From assembly GCF_001563265.1 (NCBI RefSeq), contig NZ_CP005083.1:1491001-1555000 (forward strand): a stretch of 64,000 nucleotides of DNA. The letters are read 5' to 3'. A program made the position numbers and the translations under genes. Of the stretch, positions 57,594 through 64,000 are shown in pieces; position 1 is the first letter of the stretch; every line of letters begins with the position of its first letter. The stretch is from Sphingobium sp. TKS (lineage in GTDB: Bacteria > Pseudomonadota > Alphaproteobacteria > Sphingomonadales > Sphingomonadaceae). The notes beneath the pieces were generated by a model. That model saw only the letters and a program-made list of their open reading frames with translations, did not search any database and was not told the DNA's origin.

Positions 57594-57910
57594 ACTCCGG
57601 CGGCTTCCTTCAAAATGCGGGCGTCGATGATCGCCTGCGCGTTATAATCATTGTTGAAATAGGGCCAGACGGTCCGATCCTCAGGATCCTGCACCTTCAT
57701 TCATTCGGCCCAATCCACCAGCCTCTCGCGCGAATAACCGCCGCGATATTTTCCCTTGGTGCGGATGCCAATCGGACATAGGCGGTGGCGCCACGCAAAG
57801 GGCAACACTACCGTGTCGAATTGTTCGGCATCGAAGGCGAACCAGTTTTTCGCCGCCATCTTCTCCGGTAGAAGCGCCCGCGCCAATCCCGATAATTTCA
57901 TCCCCAGCAA
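57590..57910 (-). pseudogene. DUF72 (YecE-like) gene remnant with internal deletion and in-frame stop
   Basis: Read on the minus strand: an N-terminal piece (LPEKMAAKNWFAFDAEQFDT) joins directly to a C-terminal piece (GKYRGGYSRERLVDWAE), then an in-frame TGA at 57701-57703, then MKVQDPEDRTVWPYFNNDYN and AQAIIDARILKEAAGV with a final TAG. The second and third pieces match the end of DUF72 proteins, where WAEW is usual, so TGG has become TGA. The middle of the roughly 240-residue family is missing, so the gene is dead. Confidence 0.75.
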
Positions 57911-57999
57911 CCGATCCTGATCATGGGGAGAGAAACGTTGCCGGGGCGGGATAGGCTCCGCTCTTTTCCAACCCGCCCAAAAGCGGCTAAGGCGATGGC

Positions 58000-58692
58000 A
58001 TGACCGATTTCACAGATGAAGAACTGGCCCTCGATCCGAATTTCGCTGACCGCTTCGAGCAGGGCTTTCGCCCCGCCTGTCAGCTCTATCTGATCTCGCC
58101 GCCAGTAATCGAGGCGGGCTTTGTCGAGAGCCTGAAGGCTGCCTTGGACGGAGGCAGCGTCGCGGCTTTCCAGTTGCGGTTGAAGGGTCTGGATGACGAC
58201 GCCATCGCCCGCGCCGCCGAGCCGCTGCAAAAACTCTGCGCCGAGCGGAACGTCGCCTTCATCATCAACGACAGTATGGCCCTTGCCAAGCGGCTGGGCG
58301 CGGATGGGGTGCATCTGGGGCAGGGCGACGGTGATCCGCGAGAGGCTCGCAAGCTGCTGGGGCCGTCGGTGCAGATCGGCGTCACCTGCCATGACAGCCG
58401 CCATCTGGCGATGGAAGCGGGCGAGGCGGGGGCGGATTATGTCGCTTTTGGAGCCTTTTATCCGACCATGACCAAGGAAACCCTTCATCGGCCCGATCCG
58501 TCGATCCTGGGCTGGTGGACCGCGCTGTTCGAGCTGCCCTGCGTCGCCATTGGCGGGATCACGGCGGACAATGCCGCGCCGCTGGTGAAGGCGGGGGCGG
58601 ATTTTCTGGCGGTGAGTGGGGCGGTGTGGAACCATCCGGAAGGTCCGCAGGCGGGCGTGGCGGCATTTGGGGCGGTGCTGGCACGGAAATAA
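58000..58692 (+). CDS. thiE: Thiamine phosphate synthase
   Basis: A 230-residue TIM-barrel enzyme that joins HMP-PP and THZ-P to thiamine phosphate. Conserved blocks include [10 protein letters not shown] (substrate site), [20 protein letters not shown] with [14 protein letters not shown] and [16 protein letters not shown] for pyrophosphate, and [15 protein letters not shown]. It starts at ATG 58000. I saw no TPP riboswitch upstream; the DUF72 remnant lies there instead. A composite palindrome follows the stop. Confidence 0.93.
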   Translation: MTDFTDEELALDPNFADRFEQGFRPACQLYLISPPVIEAGFVESLKAALDGGSVAAFQLRLKGLDDDAIARAAEPLQKLCAERNVAFIINDSMALAKRLGADGVHLGQGDGDPREARKLLGPSVQIGVTCHDSRHLAMEAGEAGADYVAFGAFYPTMTKETLHRPDPSILGWWTALFELPCVAIGGITADNAAPLVKAGADFLAVSGAVWNHPEGPQAGVAAFGAVLARK

Positions 58693-58700
58693 AAATCGTG

Positions 58701-58796
58701 CCGCCGTGCTCCTGCGAAGGCAGGAGTCCAATTCAGGCGTTGCGATAAAGAACCAGCAGCAGGACTGGGCTCCTGCCTTCGCAGGAGCACGGCGGG
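58701..58796. repeat. Composite ~96-bp palindromic element, family A
   Basis: CCGCCGTGCTCCTGCGAAGG... at the left and CCTTCGCAGGAGCACGGCGG at the right are inverted copies about 40 bp apart; each half is itself a palindrome with the internal ACTGG/CCAAT flank. It repeats the design of the element at 48036-48125. Confidence 0.85.
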
Positions 58797-58862
58797 AAAG
58801 CGAGGCAGGCAGCTTTCTCGCACTTTGCGCGTTTCCTCTTCCACAATCGGGAGAGTATCGCT

Positions 58863-59960
58863 TTGAAAAACCATGCCCTGATCCTCGCGCTGCTATGCTC
58901 AGCCTGTAACATGACCATTACGGAAGCGGATGAAAGCGCCCCGTCAAATGCTGCCTCCCATCAACCGAAGCAGGCGGCGCGCCCCGCCGCACCCGCCACC
59001 GATCCCTACGCCTTCGTCCTCGTGCCGGAACCGGCAGGGGCGCCGGCGCGGGTTGAGGCCGTGCTCCAGGCGCAGGTGGCGCTCGACCGGGCGGGCTTTT
59101 CGCCGGGCGTGCTGGATGGAAAGGAGGGCATGTCCTTCACCAGCGCGCTCAAGGGATTTCAGGAGGCCAGGGGGCTGCCGCAGACCGGGCAATATGATGA
59201 GGCGACGGCCAAAACGCTGCTGGGCGAGCGGCCTCAGCCCGCGACATGGCTGGTGAAGATTCCTACAGGGTTCGCCAAGGGACCGTTTTTCGCGGTTCCC
59301 AAGGATCTGAACGATCAGGCGAAGCTGCCGGCGCTGGGCTATCGCAATCTGCTGGAGAAGCTGGCCGAGCGGTTCCACACCAGGCCGGAGGTGCTGATGA
59401 CGCTCAACCGGCCCGATGCCAGGGTCGGCGCGGGCACCACTGTCCGCGTGCCGGCGATCGCGAACCAGCCGGTGGCGCGGATCGAAGGGGATGAGCGGGA
59501 CTGGGGCGAGACGCTTGCGAGTCTGGGTGTCGCCAAGGAGCAGCCGCAGGCCGACCATATCGTGGTGGACAAATCGGACGGGCTGCTGCGCGCCTATGAT
59601 GCGCAGAACCGGCTGATCGCGCAGTTCCCCGCCACCACGGGATCGCAGCATGATCCGCTGCCGATCGGAACATGGGAAATCAAGGGGTTGAGCCGCAATC
59701 CTGACTTTCACTATAATCCGGACCTGTTCTGGGATGCCTCTTCCACCGACCAGAAGGCGGTGTTGAAGCCGGGCCCCAATGGCCCTGTCGGCGTGGTGTG
59801 GATCGACCTCTCCAAACCGCATTACGGCATTCACGGCACGCCCGAGCCGCAGACGATCGGGCGGACGGAAAGCCATGGCTGCATTCGCCTGACCAATTGG
59901 GATGCGGCGCGGCTGGCGCAGATGGTGCAGTCCGGCGTCAAGGCGGTGTTCCAGCCATGA
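58863..59960 (+). CDS. L,D-transpeptidase (YkuD) with peptidoglycan-binding and LysM-like region
   Basis: A 365-residue exported enzyme making 3-3 peptidoglycan cross-links or attaching proteins. The start is TTG at 58863 behind GGGAGAG. The N-terminal segment looks like a signal or lipoprotein peptide (ALILALLCSAC, Cys15 not in a perfect lipobox). A PG-binding-1-like helix set (RAGFSPGVLDGKEG to GQYDEATAKTLLG), a LysM-like stretch, and the YkuD domain with His338 and catalytic Cys340 in ESHGCIRLTNWDAARLA follow. The stop overlaps the start of the M23 gene. Confidence 0.88.
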   Translation: MKNHALILALLCSACNMTITEADESAPSNAASHQPKQAARPAAPATDPYAFVLVPEPAGAPARVEAVLQAQVALDRAGFSPGVLDGKEGMSFTSALKGFQEARGLPQTGQYDEATAKTLLGERPQPATWLVKIPTGFAKGPFFAVPKDLNDQAKLPALGYRNLLEKLAERFHTRPEVLMTLNRPDARVGAGTTVRVPAIANQPVARIEGDERDWGETLASLGVAKEQPQADHIVVDKSDGLLRAYDAQNRLIAQFPATTGSQHDPLPIGTWEIKGLSRNPDFHYNPDLFWDASSTDQKAVLKPGPNGPVGVVWIDLSKPHYGIHGTPEPQTIGRTESHGCIRLTNWDAARLAQMVQSGVKAVFQP

Positions 59961-60526
59961 GGGCGCGCGGCTGGGCGGGGATCGGGTTTGCCGTCCTGCT
60001 CAGCGTGGCCTTTCTGCGGCTGTGCGTGCGGATCGTGCCGGCGGATGGGCCGAGCGAGAGGACGCCATCGCGTCCTGCCGCGGCGGAAGCTGGTGCATTG
60101 CTGATCCCGGTGGAGGGCGTTCCGCCGACCGCGCTCACCGACACCTTCACCCAAGCCCGCGCCAACGGCGCGCGGCCGCATGACGCGATCGACATCATGG
60201 CGGCGCGGGGCAGGGCGGTATTGGCGGCGGCGGATGGACGGATCGAAAAGCTGTTCTGGAGCGAGGAGGGCGGACGAACCGTTTACGAGCGGTCGTCCGA
60301 CGGGCGGCATATCTATTATTATGCACATCTGGACGGCTATGCGCCGGGTCTGCGGGAAGGACAGGCGCTCCGGCGCGGGCAGCGGATCGGTACTGTCGGC
60401 AGCAGCGGCAATGCCGATCCATCGGCGCCGCACCTCCACTTTGCCGTGCATGAGATGGCGGCGGGCGAGCCATGGCATGGCGGGCGGGCGATCAACCCCT
60501 ATCCCTTGCTGGCGAAGCCGCGATAG
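59957..60526 (+). CDS. M23 family metallopeptidase (LytM-like)
   Basis: A 189-residue exported peptidase with an N-terminal transmembrane or signal segment (about 7-25). The M23 zinc motifs are HDAID (H75, D79) and HLHF (H159, H161), with the intervening GRAVLAAADGRIEKLFW and YYYAHLDGY blocks. Activity as an endopeptidase on peptidoglycan cross-links is likely. The ATG at 59957 overlaps the transpeptidase stop (ATGA), so both are made together, a cutting and linking pair. Confidence 0.88.
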   Translation: MRARGWAGIGFAVLLSVAFLRLCVRIVPADGPSERTPSRPAAAEAGALLIPVEGVPPTALTDTFTQARANGARPHDAIDIMAARGRAVLAAADGRIEKLFWSEEGGRTVYERSSDGRHIYYYAHLDGYAPGLREGQALRRGQRIGTVGSSGNADPSAPHLHFAVHEMAAGEPWHGGRAINPYPLLAKPR

Positions 60527-60626
60527 GATGCTCCCTCTTGCCCTTCGGCCCTTCCCGATGTAAGGGCGCGGCCAGCCTCCAGAGGCCGGCTCTTTTCACC
60601 TTCAGACATATAGGCAGGCTCTTCCC

Positions 60627-61190
60627 ATGAAGATCAGCGGCGTCGAGATTCGTCCCGGCAACAACATCGAATATGACGGCAGCCTGTGGCGCGCCGTGAA
60701 GATCCAGCACACGCAGCCCGGCAAGGGCGGCGCCTATATGCAGGTGGAACTCAAGAATCTGATCGACGGACGCAAGAACAACGTCCGATTCCGCTCCGCC
60801 GAGACGGTCGAGCGTATCCGCCTCGACACCAAGGATTTCCAGTATCTCTATGCCGAGGGCGACATGCTCGTCTTCATGGATACCGAAACCTATGAGCAGA
60901 TCAATTTGCCGCTGGACCTGATCGGTGACGCTGCCGCCTTCCTGCAGGACGGCATGATGGTCATCCTCGAAATGTATGAGGAGCGCCCGATCTCCGTGCA
61001 GTTGCCCGAAACGATCGAAGCGACGGTCGTGGAGGCGGACGCCGTGGTGAAGGGCCAGACCGCTTCGGCCAGCTACAAGCCCGCCATCCTCGACAATGGC
61101 GTGCGCGTCATGGTGCCGCCGCACATCGTCACCGGCACGCGCATCGTTGTCGATGTGTACGAACGCGAATATGTAAAGCGCGCGGACTAA
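60627..61190 (+). CDS. efp: Elongation factor P
   Basis: A 187-residue EF-P that relieves ribosome stalling at polyproline. The three beta-barrel domains are recognisable: start [17 protein letters not shown], tip lysine K33 in [11 protein letters not shown] (site of modification), [11 protein letters not shown], and the final [18 protein letters not shown]. No modification gene (epmA or similar) is adjacent. ATG at 60627 has AGGCAGG upstream. Confidence 0.97.
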   Translation: MKISGVEIRPGNNIEYDGSLWRAVKIQHTQPGKGGAYMQVELKNLIDGRKNNVRFRSAETVERIRLDTKDFQYLYAEGDMLVFMDTETYEQINLPLDLIGDAAAFLQDGMMVILEMYEERPISVQLPETIEATVVEADAVVKGQTASASYKPAILDNGVRVMVPPHIVTGTRIVVDVYEREYVKRAD

Positions 61191-61201
61191 AAGACAATTC
61201 A

Positions 61202-61326
61202 CCCCTCCCTTTCAAGGGAGGGGAAGGGGGTGGGTGGCGAGCGCAGCGAGCCTTCTGCCCCCTCCTTTTTTGAGGGCCGCTTGGGCGGCCGCCCACCCCC
61301 GGCCCCCTCCCGCCTGTGGGAGGGGG
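61202..61326. repeat. Inverted-repeat element between efp and suhB, family C
   Basis: It starts with the perfect hairpin CCCCTCCCTT-TC-AAGGGAGGGG (61202-61223) and ends with CCCCCTCCC-GCCTGT-GGGAGGGGG (61303-61326); GGGCGGCCGCCC lies between. The whole block is non-coding and resembles the block at 24610-24695. Confidence 0.7.
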
Positions 61327-61338
61327 GGAGAAAGAAAA

Positions 61339-62151
61339 ATGGTTTCCCATTCAGGCCTTCTGACCGTCATGGAACGCGCAGCGCGCAAGGCCGGCTCCAA
61401 GCTGCGCCGCGACTTCGGGGAGGTCGAGCATCTGCAGGTGTCCCGCAAGGGACCGGCGGACTTCGTGTCCAAGGCTGACCAGCAGGCGGAAAAGACCCTG
61501 GTCGAGGAATTGCAGAAGGCGCGCCCCGATTGGGGTTTCCTGCTGGAAGAGGGCGGGGAAATCGCCGGCGATCCGGGCAAGCCGCGCTGGATCATCGATC
61601 CGCTCGACGGCACCAGCAACTTCCTGCACGGCATTCCGCATTTCGCGATCTCGATTGCCGTCGAGGAGCCGCTTTATGGCGGCAAGCGGGAGGTCACCAC
61701 CGGCCTGATCTACCAGCCTGTCACCGACGAAAGCTATTGGGCGGAAAAGAGCCGGGGCGCCTGGCGGCATGACCAGCGTCTGCGCGTGTCGGCACGGCGG
61801 GACATGGGGGAGTGCCTGATCGCGACCGGCATCCCATTCATGGGCCATGGCGATTTTGCCCAGTGGACGCGCATCTTCGGCGCGGTGGCGCCTTCCGTCG
61901 CGGGCATTCGTCGCTTCGGCGCGGCGTCGCTCGACCTCGCCCATGTCGCTTCCGGGCGCTATGACGGCTTTTGGGAAAGCGGATTGCAGCCCTGGGATGT
62001 CGCCGCGGGCCTGCTGATGGTGCGGGAAGCTGGCGGCTTCGTCTCGGACTTCCGCGGCGGCGACCAGGCAATCGAGCGCAAGGAAGTCATTGCGGGCAAC
62101 GACGCCATCCACAGCAAATTGCATAAGCTGGTGGCTGGCGCGCTGCGTTGA
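61339..62151 (+). CDS. suhB: Inositol-1-monophosphatase family protein SuhB
   Basis: A 270-residue magnesium-dependent phosphatase. Metal-binding motifs are LLEEGGEIAG, WIIDPLDGTSNFLHGIPHFA and LQPWDVAAGLLMVREAGG. It probably dephosphorylates inositol-1-phosphate or related sugar phosphates and may aid rRNA processing as in E. coli. The ATG at 61339 is behind GGGGGAGAAAG; a longer frame from 61234 runs through the repeat block. nuoA follows after 130 bp. Confidence 0.93.
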   Translation: MVSHSGLLTVMERAARKAGSKLRRDFGEVEHLQVSRKGPADFVSKADQQAEKTLVEELQKARPDWGFLLEEGGEIAGDPGKPRWIIDPLDGTSNFLHGIPHFAISIAVEEPLYGGKREVTTGLIYQPVTDESYWAEKSRGAWRHDQRLRVSARRDMGECLIATGIPFMGHGDFAQWTRIFGAVAPSVAGIRRFGAASLDLAHVASGRYDGFWESGLQPWDVAAGLLMVREAGGFVSDFRGGDQAIERKEVIAGNDAIHSKLHKLVAGALR

Positions 62152-62281
62152 AGTCACGGTTTTGGTGACGCGATCGGCCCGCTGCAATTGTTGCGAATCA
62201 TTCTCATGCCTGCGGGCCTTGCTTCGCATATGCAGCGGGCCTAAAGCGCGCCCGTAAATCATTTTCGCCCAGGGGACTCCG

Positions 62282-62656
62282 TTGGTCGATCTAGCCCAAT
62301 ATCTGCCGATCCTGATCTTTCTCGGGATCGCCTTGCTGCTTTCGAGCGCATTTGTGTTCCTGCCGATGCTCGTGGGGCGCCTGACCGGCTCTCATCAGCC
62401 CGACCCGGCCAAGCTCAGCGAATATGAATGCGGTTTCCCCGCCTTTGAAGAACCGCGCAGCCAGTTCGACGTGCGTTTCTACCTCGTCGCCATCCTGTTC
62501 ATCATCTTCGATCTGGAAGCGGCGTTCCTCTTTCCCTGGGCGGTCAGCCTCGACCAGATCGGCTGGGCCGGCTGGGCGACGATGATGATCTTCATAGCGG
62601 AGCTGGTGCTCGGCCTCGTCTATGCGTGGAAGAAGGGAGCACTCGATTGGGAGTAG
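62282..62656 (+). CDS. nuoA: NADH-quinone oxidoreductase subunit A
   Basis: A 124-residue complex I membrane subunit with three transmembrane helices and the conserved [20 protein letters not shown] loop between helices 1 and 2. TTG at 62282 is the start, preceded by CAGGGGACTCCG; no ATG or GTG in frame gives the right length. It opens the nuo operon. Confidence 0.95.
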   Translation: MVDLAQYLPILIFLGIALLLSSAFVFLPMLVGRLTGSHQPDPAKLSEYECGFPAFEEPRSQFDVRFYLVAILFIIFDLEAAFLFPWAVSLDQIGWAGWATMMIFIAELVLGLVYAWKKGALDWE

Positions 62657-63201
62657 AACTTGACCGTCCGGTTCCTGGCACGCTGTTGCCGGCCGGCACG
62701 CAGCCCGACCAGGATTTCTTCAACGCGCTGAGCAGCGAAGTCAGCGACAAGGGTTTCCTTGTCACTTCGACCGAGGAACTGTTCCAGTGGGCGCGCACCG
62801 GCTCGCTATGGTGGATGACCTTCGGCTTGGCCTGCTGCGCGGTGGAAATGATCCACGTCAACATGCCGCGCTATGACATGGAGCGCTTCGGCGCCGCGCC
62901 ACGCGCCTCTCCGCGCCAGTCGGATGTGATGATCGTTGCGGGGACCCTCTGCAACAAGATGGCTCCGGCGTTGCGCAAGGTTTACGACCAGATGTCCAAT
63001 CCGAAATATGTGATTTCGATGGGCAGCTGCGCCAATGGTGGCGGCTATTATCATTACAGCTATTCGGTAGTTCGTGGCTGCGACCGCATCGTGCCGGTCG
63101 ATATTTATGTGCCGGGTTGTCCGCCGACCGCAGAGGCCTTGCTCTACGGCATCATGCAGTTGCAGCGGAAGATCCGCCGGATCGGGACAGTTGAGCGTTA
63201 A
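62647..63201 (+). CDS. nuoB: NADH-quinone oxidoreductase subunit B
   Basis: A 184-residue peripheral complex I subunit that holds cluster N2, next to the quinone site. Cluster cysteines are C63 and C64 in [10 protein letters not shown]128 in MGSCANGGG and C158 in [11 protein letters not shown]. The start is TTG at 62647 behind AAGGGAG, overlapping nuoA by 10 bp. It uses the same unusual start codon as nuoA. Confidence 0.96.
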   Translation: MGVELDRPVPGTLLPAGTQPDQDFFNALSSEVSDKGFLVTSTEELFQWARTGSLWWMTFGLACCAVEMIHVNMPRYDMERFGAAPRASPRQSDVMIVAGTLCNKMAPALRKVYDQMSNPKYVISMGSCANGGGYYHYSYSVVRGCDRIVPVDIYVPGCPPTAEALLYGIMQLQRKIRRIGTVER

Positions 63202-63202
63202 T

Positions 63203-63838
63203 ATGGGTCATTCTGCTCCTAAGATCGCGAACCCAGAAGGGATCGCGCAGGAAATCGCCGGGCTGCTGGGATCGATGCTGGTCGAGACCGTCGACCATGC
63301 CGATGAGCTGAGCTTCACCGTCGTGCGCGAAAAGCTGGCCGAGGCGATGATGCTGTTGCGCGACAAGGCGGGCTATCAGCAGCTCATGGAAATCGCCGGG
63401 GTCGATTATCCCGATCGTCCCGACCGGTTCGAGGTTTGCTACCATCTGCTCAGCGTCACGCGGAACCATCGCGTCCGTGTGAAGGTGTCGACCGACGAGG
63501 ATACGCCCGTTCCCACCGTCACGCATCTCTGGCCGGTCGCCGGCTGGCTGGAGCGTGAGGTGTTCGACATGTATGGCGTCATTTTCGAAGGCAATGCCGA
63601 CCTGCGCCGCATCCTGACCGACTATGGCTTCAAGGGCCATCCGCAGCGCAAGGACTTTCCGCTGACCGGCTATGTCGAGCTGCGCTATTCCGAAGAGGAT
63701 AAGCGCGTCGTCTATGAGCCGGTGAAGCTGGCGCAGGACTTCCGCAGCTTCGACTTCATGAGCCCGTGGGAAGGCGCGCAATATGTGCTGCCGGGCGACG
63801 AAAAGGCTGAGGCCAAGGACCAGGGGAGCAAAGCCTGA
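63203..63838 (+). CDS. nuoC: NADH-quinone oxidoreductase subunit C
   Basis: A 211-residue complex I peripheral arm subunit (30 kDa). It has the signature [20 protein letters not shown] and [20 protein letters not shown], ending with a charged tail. It is separate from nuoD, unlike the fused NuoCD of E. coli. ATG at 63203 starts one base after the nuoB stop; its own stop overlaps the nuoD start (TGATG). Confidence 0.96.
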   Translation: MGHSAPKIANPEGIAQEIAGLLGSMLVETVDHADELSFTVVREKLAEAMMLLRDKAGYQQLMEIAGVDYPDRPDRFEVCYHLLSVTRNHRVRVKVSTDEDTPVPTVTHLWPVAGWLEREVFDMYGVIFEGNADLRRILTDYGFKGHPQRKDFPLTGYVELRYSEEDKRVVYEPVKLAQDFRSFDFMSPWEGAQYVLPGDEKAEAKDQGSKA

Positions 63839-64000
63839 TGTCCGATTATCTCGAAAAGCTGGATCATAAGGTCGACGCCGCCGACCCGACCTACGGCGAC
63901 ACCGAAATCCAGAACTATACGATCAACTTCGGCCCCCAGCATCCGGCGGCGCACGGCGTGTTGCGTCTGGTCATGGAGCTGGACGGCGAAATCGTCGAAC
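63838..64000 (+). CDS. nuoD: NADH-quinone oxidoreductase subunit D (5' end only)
   Basis: Only 54 codons lie in the window. They read [17 protein letters not shown]... then [20 protein letters not shown], the start of the NuoD (49 kDa) subunit with its conserved GPQHPAAHG. The gene continues beyond the end of the window. Confidence 0.96.
   Translation, partial: MSDYLEKLDHKVDAADPTYGDTEIQNYTINFGPQHPAAHGVLRLVMELDGEIVE

Noticed and set aside
57911..57999. TPP riboswitch upstream of thiE
   Set aside because: The short gap lacks the CUGAGA and related thi-box elements and cannot hold the full fold.

Overview
The window is GC-rich chromosomal DNA from an alphaproteobacterium, most likely a sphingomonad (Sphingobium/Sphingomonas type). 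This rests on the gene families present: an RcdA/DUF1465 regulator of CtrA degradation, a TrcR/DUF1013 cell-cycle regulator, DUF1192 and DUF2842 proteins, a single-cysteine DksA, two small YdcH-type proteins, the zapA-6S RNA-fau order, and a nuoABCD start. I see no prophage, plasmid functions, CRISPR array or intact insertion sequence. Almost everything is core metabolism, envelope and information processing, with short palindromic repeats scattered between genes.

Layout. 1-6.4 kb: 5' part of clpA (minus), a DUF1192 protein, a PIG3-type quinone oxidoreductase, a metallophosphoesterase plus GT4 glycosyltransferase pair, and trcR. 6.5-13.2 kb: acyl-CoA ligase, msrA, a lipoprotein, Sua5/TsaC, a DUF815 ATPase, a PQQ-type sugar dehydrogenase and small proteins. 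13.2-21.8 kb (mostly minus): argC-NlpC/P60-MarR, an M17 aminopeptidase, a DUF3298-type lipoprotein, rimO, surE, serS. 21.9-26 kb: host-attachment-family protein, a low-complexity Ser/Thr/Gly repeat protein with a CTERM-like tail, dksA, a PilZ protein, divergent YdcH proteins, rcdA. 26.1-35.7 kb: tamA-tamB-sdaA overlapping in one operon, an outer-membrane beta-barrel protein, a thioesterase, pyrF-lapA. 36.2-39.6 kb: a two-gene NHEJ module, ku-ligD. 40-48 kb: EF-hand protein, purB, an Lrp-type regulator, tRNA-Pro, a RadC-like protein that has lost its metal ligands, thyA, and the branched-chain 2-oxoacid dehydrogenase operon (E1 alpha, E1 beta, E2; no E3). 48-52 kb: secreted protein, PerM-type permease, two identical tRNA-Asp genes, DUF2842, fau, 6S RNA, zapA, a small coiled-coil protein. 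52.1-58.7 kb: sugar-phosphate cluster tkt-gap-pgk-class I aldolase, a broken DUF72 gene, thiE. 58.9-64 kb: coupled L,D-transpeptidase/M23 peptidase, efp, suhB, nuoABCD (nuoD cut by the window end).

How the genes work together. The clear functional units are outer-membrane assembly (tamAB), end-joining repair (ku-ligD), branched-chain amino-acid catabolism (bkd, with an AT-rich promoter carrying ATTGC/GCAAT inverted repeats), lower pentose phosphate/glycolysis (tkt-gap-pgk-aldolase), peptidoglycan modification (L,D-transpeptidase/M23) and respiratory complex I (nuo). No wholly novel multi-gene system is evident. The most interesting items are smaller: the ligand-less RadC-like protein, the DUF72 remnant, about 90-bp composite palindromic elements at two loci with half-copies elsewhere, the repeat-rich CTERM-like protein, and candidate operators upstream of bkd and rcdA.
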